Assembly (NCBI GenBank): GCA_964569425.1
Contig: CAZMVD010000057.1
Location: 1 to 23,918, forward strand
Direction: 5' to 3'
Length of the DNA: 23,918 nucleotides
Source of the DNA: JACQXM01 sp964569425
Lineage (GTDB): Bacteria; Planctomycetota; Phycisphaerae; UBA1845
Shown in pieces: positions 7,933 to 14,125 of this stretch. Below the pieces are notes generated by a model. That model saw only the letters and a list, made by a program, of their open reading frames with translations, made no database searches and was not told the DNA's origin. Numbering within the stretch: the first letter of the stretch is position 1; every line of letters begins with the position of its first letter. A program made the translations under genes and the position numbers.

Positions 7933-7965
7933 CCGGTGGCCACCGGAACCCGCGGTGCCTACACT
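7933..7965 (+). promoter_or_regulatory. Perfect 14-bp palindrome and possible -10 box before the antiporter gene
   Basis: CCGGTGGCCACCGG at 7933-7946 is a perfect palindrome. Thirteen bases further on is TACACT (7960-7965), a plausible -10 hexamer, 45 bases before the start codon at 8010. The palindrome would cover the -35 position, which is where a repressor or activator dimer could sit. No good -35 hexamer is seen. In this GC-rich DNA a chance palindrome is possible. Confidence 0.25.
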
Positions 7966-8009
7966 GGTTCTCGCGAGCTACCAACCACCAAGAGCGAAAG
8001 GACATCGTC

Positions 8010-10133
8010 ATGCGCAGCCGACGCACGTGGTTTCCTCGCCTGCCCCTGAAGCGCCCCGGACTCAGCCTCCTCCTGTTCCTGGCCGTGATACCGGTCGCGG
8101 CGATTGTGCTGCCGGTACTTGGTGCCCCTGCTTCTGGCTCGCAAAGCGAACCGCGCGACCCGGGCGCCGCCGTTCAGCACGAGCCGGCGCCGCCGGCGGA
8201 CGATGCCGAACCACCGGTTGCTCAACAACCGGGTTCATCGTCGCAAGCCGATGCTGCGCCGGGAGACCAACCGCCGTCAGTTCAGCCGGCCACCCCGCTT
8301 CCCGCCACACAGGCGGCTCCACCGCCCGCGCCGCCCACCGCACGAACGACGGCCGCGCAGCGTTACGGGCTGTGGGCGCTGGCGCCCGCCCTGGTGGCGA
8401 TTCTGTTATCCATCTTTACGCGGCAGGTGGTGCCCTCGCTGGTCATCGGCGTCATGGTCGGCGCGTACATGATGCTGCCGTGCCTGCCCGCGGCCGATCC
8501 GTTTGCGGGAACGAACTCCCTCATTGCGGGCTTTCGGTTGGCGGTGGAACGCTACGTCATGGGCGCGGTGATCAGCCCGTCCGACAACTTCGGCCACCTG
8601 CAGATCATGATCTTTACGCTGGTGATCGGTTTTCTGGTGGGGGTCTTGGGGCGCAACGGCGGCACCGCGGGGATGGTGCGGCTGGTGGCGGGGGACACGG
8701 CCTCGCCACGCCGCGGCACGCTCACCGCGTGGTTCGCCGGGCTGATTGTATTCTTCGACGACTACGCCAACACCATGATCATCGGCCCGACGATGCGCTC
8801 GGTGTTCGACCGGCTGAAGGTCTCGCGCGCCAAGCTGGCGTACATTGTGGACTCCACGGCGGCGCCGGTGGCGTCGATCGCGTTGATCGGCACGTGGGTG
8901 GGGATGGAAATCAGCTATATCAACGACGGTCTGGGGCAACTGGGCGCCGCTGCGCCGGCGTTCCTTCAGACCGCCTCCGGTGAGACGCGCAGCGGGATGT
9001 CGGTGTTCCTGCGGAGCATACCCTTTCGGTTCTATCCCATTCTCGCGTTGGTGCTGGTGTTCTTGGTGTGTCTGACGGGGCGGGATTTCGGGCCGATGCG
9101 CCGCGCGCAGCAGCAGGCCGCGGCGGGCACGCAGGAACTGCCGTACGACGCCACGCCGCCGCACACGCCCGCGCCTCCGTGCTGGTGGCTGGGCCTGTTT
9201 CCGGTGCTCACGCTGGTGGTGGTGACGGTGGGCATTCTGTTCATCAGCGGATACCGCGCCGCGGATCCGGCGGCGCTGGATGCGGCGCTGCCGTGGTGGC
9301 AGCGGCTTTCCGAGATTGTCAGCGGGGGGGAGGCGTACCGCTCGATTCTCTACGGCGCGGTGCTCAGCGCTATGCTGGCGGTGGTGCTCACGTTGGCGGC
9401 GCGGACCTGTGCGGTGCGCGACGCGGTGGACGCGGGACTGGAGGGCATGGCGCGGACCTTCTCCGCGGTGGTGATTCTCGTGCTGGCGTGGGCCATATCC
9501 GGCGTACTGGGTGACCTGATGCTCGGCGAAGTGGTGGCCGCGCGGCTGGAGGCGATGCAGTTTCCGGTGCAGTGGATGTCGCTGGCGGTGTTTCTGGCGG
9601 CGGCGTTGATTTCCTTTGCCACGGGTACCTCTTGGGGAACGATGGGAATTCTGTGTCCGTTGACTGTCACCGTGACTGTGAGACTATTGCAGGAAGCGCA
9701 GTTGGAGCCCGGCGCCGCGGCCATACAATTCTATGGGGCCGTGGGAAGTGTGTTGGCGGGCGCGGTGTTTGGTGACCACTGCTCTCCCATCAGTGATACG
9801 ACGGTACTATCCTCGATGGCGTCTGGCTGTCGGCATGAGGAGCACGTATGGACGCAACTTCCCTATGCCGTGGTGGCCATGATCGCGGCTATGGGACTGG
9901 GGGATGTGATGTGCAGCGCCTATCACCAGCCTTGGTACCTGGGTGTGGCGGCCGGGGTGGTGTTTCTGTTGCTGGTGATGCTGATTTTCGGCCGCCGCCA
10001 GCCGGATGCGCCGCCGCCGCCCCGGCCATCGCCGCCATCGCCCGACCTGCGCCCGTCGCCGCTGACCGCGACGGCGCAGCGTCAGGGTTACTCGTCGGCA
10101 CTGGCCTCGCCCCCGCCGCGGTCGGATGCCTGA
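8010..10133 (+). CDS. NhaC-family Na+/H+ antiporter with Pro/Ala-rich extensions
   Basis: ATG 8010 follows AAAGGA with 7-base spacing and gives 707 residues; the frame is open further upstream but without another convincing start. Family motifs seen include FFDDYANTMIIGPTMR (248-263), STAAPVASIALIGTWVGME (282-300), SFATGTSWGTMGILCPL (535-551) and GDHCSPISDTTVLSSMASGC (588-607). These are the membrane-embedded segments of NhaC-type (COG1757) transporters, which exchange Na+ for H+. About ten further hydrophobic segments lie between 120 and 662. Unusual are a signal-like first segment (18-38) followed by about 75 Pro/Ala/Gln-rich residues (45-115), and a Pro-rich C-tail (664-707). The extra N-terminal segment changes which side the N-terminus faces. 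It diverges from the YIP1 operon. Confidence 0.9.
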   Translation: MRSRRTWFPRLPLKRPGLSLLLFLAVIPVAAIVLPVLGAPASGSQSEPRDPGAAVQHEPAPPADDAEPPVAQQPGSSSQADAAPGDQPPSVQPATPLPATQAAPPPAPPTARTTAAQRYGLWALAPALVAILLSIFTRQVVPSLVIGVMVGAYMMLPCLPAADPFAGTNSLIAGFRLAVERYVMGAVISPSDNFGHLQIMIFTLVIGFLVGVLGRNGGTAGMVRLVAGDTASPRRGTLTAWFAGLIVFFDDYANTMIIGPTMRSVFDRLKVSRAKLAYIVDSTAAPVASIALIGTWVGMEISYINDGLGQLGAAAPAFLQTASGETRSGMSVFLRSIPFRFYPILALVLVFLVCLTGRDFGPMRRAQQQAAAGTQELPYDATPPHTPAPPCWWLGLFPVLTLVVVTVGILFISGYRAADPAALDAALPWWQRLSEIVSGGEAYRSILYGAVLSAMLAVVLTLAARTCAVRDAVDAGLEGMARTFSAVVILVLAWAISGVLGDLMLGEVVAARLEAMQFPVQWMSLAVFLAAALISFATGTSWGTMGILCPLTVTVTVRLLQEAQLEPGAAAIQFYGAVGSVLAGAVFGDHCSPISDTTVLSSMASGCRHEEHVWTQLPYAVVAMIAAMGLGDVMCSAYHQPWYLGVAAGVVFLLLVMLIFGRRQPDAPPPPRPSPPSPDLRPSPLTATAQRQGYSSALASPPPRSDA

Positions 10134-10269
10134 ACGAGAAGGAGAAGGGCGAGTGGTCGGAGGCGCGGGCGGCGGGAGGGTAGGGAAAGATGGTTCGAGG
10201 GACATGACGCTTATCGGAGTAGTCGAAAACTAAGGCCACGTGGTTTACACTTCGACACAGGACTGGATT

Positions 10270-10791
10270 ATGGCAGGACGTCGGAATGTTGGTTGGTATG
10301 CGGTCAAGACGTTGTATCGCACAGCGCCTCACGGCAGGGCGAAGGGGAAAGACTCGTTCTTTGCGGAGGGTGTCACGCTGGTCGAGGAAAGAGTCGTCGT
10401 GTTCAAGGCGCGCAACTTTGATGAGGCGATCCGGAAGGCGGAGCGCGAGGCAGCCGATTACGCCAGGGACCGCTATCGCAACGCCTATGGCCAGCGGGTG
10501 GTAACGCGATATCTGGGCTACTGTAACGCCTACATGATGGGCGCCGGCATAGACGATGCGGGCGTAGAGGTCTATTCTTCCACCGAGGTCGTTGCGGCTC
10601 GAGTTTCGGATAAGCAGATAGTCGACCGGTCGATCGGCGCGCGCGAAACGCCCGTCATGACGCCGCGACGGCGAAACATCATGAACATCGTGTTTGCGGG
10701 GCCGGCGCCGGGCGTGCGCCTCAACCGGCAAGAACGTGAATCCATGAGATGGCGTGTGGACGTCCGACGCAACGCAAAATCGACTCGGTAG
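10270..10791 (+). CDS. DUF4288-like hypothetical protein
   Basis: This is a 173-residue soluble protein. ATG 10270 has AGGA 7 bases upstream; a GTG at 10240 in frame is less likely. The N-terminal part (GWYAVKTLYR at 8-17, EERVVVFKARNFDEAIRKAE at 39-58, GVEVYSSTEV at 98-107) has the pattern I recall for DUF4288: a short strand, an alpha/beta core in which residues are 'eeRvvlf-A-d-eAi-kAe', then EvYS. The C-terminal 55 residues are basic (RRR at 133-135, RRNAKSTR at the end) and may bind nucleic acid or be disordered. The function of the family is unknown. It stands 136 bases after the antiporter gene, so co-transcription is possible but unproven. Confidence 0.6.
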   Translation: MAGRRNVGWYAVKTLYRTAPHGRAKGKDSFFAEGVTLVEERVVVFKARNFDEAIRKAEREAADYARDRYRNAYGQRVVTRYLGYCNAYMMGAGIDDAGVEVYSSTEVVAARVSDKQIVDRSIGARETPVMTPRRRNIMNIVFAGPAPGVRLNRQERESMRWRVDVRRNAKSTR

Positions 10792-10932
10792 AGAGCATTT
10801 CGATCACTGTGCGAGAAAGGCAGCGGGCCGCAAGCCGCAGCGGGCATCGGTTGTGCTGAAGTTGGGCGGGATTGCAAGGAGCTGGGACAGGCGGCCTCTC
10901 GCGCCAAAACTCGGCGTACAGGAGAATCGCAT

Positions 10933-11310
10933 ATGGAACTGTTTCTGGATACCATTAGCGTGGTCGGCGGTATCGCCCTGGTCATTGTGCTTGCCGTAGT
11001 TACCCTGACCTTGTTCTTTCACGGCGCGGCGCGACTGGCACGGGGCGGGTCAAGGCATGATGATATCCCTGTCCGAAAAATCTTGACGACGGATACGCTG
11101 GCGACCGTTCACGTTGGGGGAGGGCGTACGTTTGAGCGTGTGCGCCTGTTGGGCTATACGCGCCCCGACGGGATCAAGTCGCCGTGGCCCTATGAGCTCG
11201 GCGGCATGGTCATTCTGGAAGACGAACAGCAACAACGGGTCTTTGTGCGGGCGAAGAATATTCAGATGATTGTTGTGGCGCCGGGGGTTGAAGGATCGAG
11301 CGGGGTTTGA
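10933..11310 (+). CDS. Small protein with one N-terminal membrane segment, unknown function
   Basis: This 125-residue protein has ATG 10933 preceded by AGGAGA at good spacing. Residues 7-29 (TISVVGGIALVIVLAVVTLT and on) form one membrane helix. The remaining 95 residues look like a small beta-rich cytosolic domain: VRKILTTDTLATVHVGGGRT, FERVRLLGYTRPDG, then MVILEDEQQQRVFVRAKNIQ, ending in a short disordered tail. The ending 'VILED-x-x-Q-x-RVFVRAKNI-MI' suggests a barrel-like fold, but I do not recognise the family. The strong ribosome site and normal codon use support it as real. It is 141 bases after the DUF4288-like gene on the same strand. Confidence 0.65.
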   Translation: MELFLDTISVVGGIALVIVLAVVTLTLFFHGAARLARGGSRHDDIPVRKILTTDTLATVHVGGGRTFERVRLLGYTRPDGIKSPWPYELGGMVILEDEQQQRVFVRAKNIQMIVVAPGVEGSSGV

Positions 11311-11468
11311 TCGGTCTGGTCGCGGTAGTGAGTGGGTAGACGACCAATGAGACTCCATGAATCGGGGGGCTGAGACTCGAGATTTCCTATTTTAGAGTTC
11401 TGTGATGTCTACGATGGGAGTGGCAATGGCGCCGCGGCGGTGGGTGGGGTGTTCTGCGGCCGATTGAT
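11311..11468. other. Gene-free stretch before the palindrome cluster
   Basis: No convincing open reading frame or RNA gene is seen. The tract at 11380-11400 (GATTTCCTATTTTAGAG and following) is locally AT-rich. Together with the palindrome cluster and 67 bases after it, this makes up the 465-base gap between the 125-aa gene and the 3' end of the propionyl-CoA synthetase gene. Confidence 0.5.
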
Positions 11469-11708
11469 CGGCTTCAGCCGACCTGTGTTTGCCATCCAGC
11501 TTAAGCTGGTGGAATCGGGCCCACAGTCCGTCCACTCTCTTTTTCCGGCCTTTCAGCCGGGTTCAGCCGGTGTTGGTCTTTCGGCGGCGCCTGGCAGCAA
11601 GTCCGGCTGAAGCCGGCTGAAGTGGAACCCAAAGATTAATGAATTGGGGTGGGGCTGTTCATCACCGGTTGAAACCGGTGGCAAACGCCGGCCGGCTGAA
11701 GACCGGCC
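11469..11708. repeat. Cluster of short palindromes sharing a TTSAA-like centre
   Basis: Six short palindromes fall in 240 bases: CGGCTTCAGCCG (11469-11480); CCAGCTTAAGCTGG (11496-11509, perfect); CCGGC/GCCGG around CTTTCA (11545-11560); CCGGCT/AGCCGG around GA (11603-11616); CACCGGTT/AACCGGTG around GA (11663-11680); and GGCCGG/CCGGCC around CTGAAGA (11690-11708). TTCAGCCGG is also repeated directly at 11552-11560 and 11562-11570. GTTTGCCA flanks the second palindrome (11487-11494) and its complement TGGCAAAC flanks the fifth (11679-11686), so these two are inverted copies of one element with changed stems. The spacing is irregular and there are no cas genes, so this is not CRISPR. Confidence 0.75.
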
Positions 11709-11775
11709 AGAGGGCAGGCTGAATACGGGGCAGGCGGCAATTTAGAGACCGGGTTGGGGGCAGGGCGAACGTGGC

Positions 11776-13692
11776 TTATCGTTTGGGGTAACCTAACCCC
11801 ACCAGCGCGTGGGTGATATCATCGAGACTCGCGGGGTCTTCGATGGTCGCGGGGACGCGGTACTCGGCGCCGTCGGCAATTTTCTTGATCGTGCCGCGCA
11901 GGATCTTTCCCGAGCGGGTCTTGGGCAGGCGTTTGACCACGGTGGCGCTCTTGAACGCGGCCACGGGGCCGATGCGCTCGCGGACCATCTTGACCAACTC
12001 GGCCACGATTTCGGCATCCGGCCGCTGCACGCCGGCCTTGAGGACTAAGAAGCCCACGGGGATTTCGCCCTTGAGCGAGTCCGCCACGCCGACAACGGCA
12101 CACTCGGCCACGTCGGGGTGTGCGGCGAGCACCTCTTCCATGCCGCCGGTGGAGAGGCGGTGGCCGGCGACGTTGATGATGTCGTCGGTGCGGCCCATGA
12201 TGAACAGGTAGCCGTCTTCGTCCTGGTGGCCGGCGTCGCCGGTGAGGTAGTAACCGGGGTAGGGCTTGAGGTAGGTGCGTTCGTAATCGGCGTCATTCTG
12301 CCACAGGGTCGGCAGGCAGCCGGGGGGCAGCGGCAGCTTGATGACGATATTGCCGGTCGTGTTAGTGGGAACTGGTTCGCCCACGGCGTCGACAATGCGC
12401 ACGTCGTAGCCGGGAACGGCCTTGGTGGGCGAACCGGGCTTGATGGGCAGCGCCCCCAAGCCCATACAATTGGCGGCGATGGCCCAGCCGGTTTCGGTCT
12501 GCCACCAGTGATCCACAACGGGTACGCCGAGATGATGCTGTGCCCAGAGCAATGTGTCGGGGTCGCAGCGTTCGCCGGCGAGGAACAGGGCGCGGAAGTT
12601 GGATCGATCGTAGCGCGCCAGGTGCTTGCCTTCCGGGTCTTCGCGCTTAATGGCGCGAAGCGCCGTCGGTGCGGTGAACAGCGCCTTGACGTGGTGCTGG
12701 GCGATGACCCGCCAGAAAGCGCCGGGGTCGGGCGTGCCAACCGGTTTGCCCTCGTAGAGGATGGTGGTGCAGCCTTTCAAGAGCGGCGCGTAGACGATGT
12801 AGGAATGGCCCACCACCCAGCCGATGTCGGACGCGGCCCAAAACACGTCGCCGGGCTCCACGTTGTAGATGGCCTTCATGGTCCATTTGAGGGCGACGGC
12901 ATGGCCGCCGTTGTCGCGGACCACGCCCTTGGGCACGCCAGTCGTGCCGGAAGTGTAAAGGATGTAAAGTGGATCGGTGGCGGCGAGCGGCACACATTCC
13001 GCGGGCTTCGCTCCGGCGACGGCTTCGTCCCAGTCGATATCGCGCCCTGCAACGGGCTGGGCGGGGCATTGGGGACGCTGGCGGAGGATGCAGCGCGGCA
13101 CCTGGTGAGCGGACATGGTCAGCGCCTGGTCGAGCAACGGTTGATAGGGAATCACTTTGGCGCCTTCGATGCCGCAGGAGGCCCAGACGATGAGCTTGGG
13201 CTTGGCGTCGTCGATGCGTTTAGCCAGTTCGCGCGGAGCGAATCCGCCGAAGACGACGGAATGGATGGCGCCGATGCGGGCGCAGGCGAGCATGGCGACA
13301 ACCGCCTGAGGAATCATAGGCATGTAGATGACCACGCGGTCGCCCTTGCCGATGCCTTCGGCGCGTAGCGCACCGGCGAAGGCGGCCACTTCGTCGCGGA
13401 GTTCGCGATAGGTGAGCTTGCGGATCGTGTTGGTGACGGGGCTGTCGTGGATTAGGGCCATCTGATCGGCGCGGCCCTGTTCGACGTGCAGGTCCACGGC
13501 GTTGTAGCAGGTGTTCAGCACGCCGCCGACGAACCAGCGGTCGAACGGGGCGCGGGAGCGGTCGAGTACGCTGTCCCAGGGGCGGTGCCAGTGGATGTCC
13601 GCGGCGGCCTGGGCCCAGAATGAGTCGGGATCGCGGATCGAACGGTCGTAAATGTCCTGAAACGAAACCGGCGGCCGGGCGAGCGTGGTCAT
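11776..13692 (-). CDS. prpE: Propionyl-CoA synthetase (propionate-CoA ligase)
   Basis: The product has 638 residues from ATG 13692, which has GGAGA 8 bases upstream; the frame is open to 13794 but the added residues are not family-like. The enzyme activates propionate (often also acetate) to its CoA ester through an acyl-adenylate. Motifs seen are: P-loop YTSGTTGVPKGV (246-257), DHWWQTETGW (394-403), YLTGDAGHQDEDGYLFIMGR (482-501), the hinge IINVAGHRLSTGGMEE (505-520) and the catalytic, acetylation-prone lysine in LPKTRSGKILRG (Lys596). The end IADGAEYRVPATIEDPASL is typical of PrpE rather than AcsA. No methylcitrate or methylmalonyl genes are nearby. It is transcribed alone, divergent from the phosphohexomutase gene. 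An acetyl-CoA synthetase-like substrate preference cannot be excluded. Confidence 0.9.
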   Translation of the reverse strand: MTTLARPPVSFQDIYDRSIRDPDSFWAQAAADIHWHRPWDSVLDRSRAPFDRWFVGGVLNTCYNAVDLHVEQGRADQMALIHDSPVTNTIRKLTYRELRDEVAAFAGALRAEGIGKGDRVVIYMPMIPQAVVAMLACARIGAIHSVVFGGFAPRELAKRIDDAKPKLIVWASCGIEGAKVIPYQPLLDQALTMSAHQVPRCILRQRPQCPAQPVAGRDIDWDEAVAGAKPAECVPLAATDPLYILYTSGTTGVPKGVVRDNGGHAVALKWTMKAIYNVEPGDVFWAASDIGWVVGHSYIVYAPLLKGCTTILYEGKPVGTPDPGAFWRVIAQHHVKALFTAPTALRAIKREDPEGKHLARYDRSNFRALFLAGERCDPDTLLWAQHHLGVPVVDHWWQTETGWAIAANCMGLGALPIKPGSPTKAVPGYDVRIVDAVGEPVPTNTTGNIVIKLPLPPGCLPTLWQNDADYERTYLKPYPGYYLTGDAGHQDEDGYLFIMGRTDDIINVAGHRLSTGGMEEVLAAHPDVAECAVVGVADSLKGEIPVGFLVLKAGVQRPDAEIVAELVKMVRERIGPVAAFKSATVVKRLPKTRSGKILRGTIKKIADGAEYRVPATIEDPASLDDITHALVGLGYPKR

Positions 13693-14125
13693 GGGGCGGT
13701 TCTCCGTAAGAGCGGAACAGTCTTTACCTGCGGTGGGAGGCGGCCTGGTCATGTTTAACCGCGCCGCCTGCCGGCTTCTCCCCCGCCGGAACACGTCAAA
13801 GTCCGTAGCAAAATACGTTCCACAGGACCGGAGTTCTTGAGAATTGGTAGTGACGCTTTGCGCCTCGGGTCCGGAAACGGCGACCCCGAGGCAGACAACG
13901 CGCCCTGCCGCGGCGCATTGTTCAGTTGCCGCCTGCGGCCCGAGGCGACCTTATGAGTCGCCCGGCCGCGGGGCGCCTGTGGTTGACGCATCTACAGCGG
14001 TCTTGAGAATGAGCGGCTCGATATGGCCGGAAGTGGCGCGGTTCAAAACGACGTAGTTGTCCCCGTGTGGTCGCTCGGTGCGCGGGCAGGCCTGGCGGCG
14101 GGCGGAGTGGGAGGAATTCATCGGC
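13693..14125. promoter_or_regulatory. Divergent spacer with two strong hairpins
   Basis: This 433-base spacer separates the divergent prpE and phosphohexomutase genes and must hold both promoters, though no close match to -35/-10 consensus was seen. It holds two strong potential stems. In the first, GCCTCGGGTC (13862-13871) pairs with 13882-13892 around a 10-base loop, with one bulged C. In the second, GCGGCC (13935-13940) pairs with GGCCGC (13964-13969), enclosing GGCGAC (13944-13949) paired with GTCGCC (13957-13962) and the loop CTTATGA. Either could be an RNA leader structure or an operator. No coding region is supported here. Confidence 0.5.

Noticed and set aside
8405..8413. Replication origin near the composition change (TTATCCATC resembles a DnaA box)
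   Set aside because: Only one imperfect box, inside a coding region, with no cluster and no dnaA/dnaN/gyr genes nearby.
11469..11708. CRISPR array
   Set aside because: Repeats are short palindromes of unequal sequence with irregular spacing; no direct repeat of 24-40 bases and no cas genes.
12118..13368. Open frame of 416 codons opposite prpE
   Set aside because: Antisense shadow of the well-conserved synthetase; no domain pattern.
13835..14010. Direct repeat TCTTGAGAAT at 13835-13844 and 14001-14010
   Set aside because: A single 10-base match in a spacer of this size can arise by chance and no third copy was seen.
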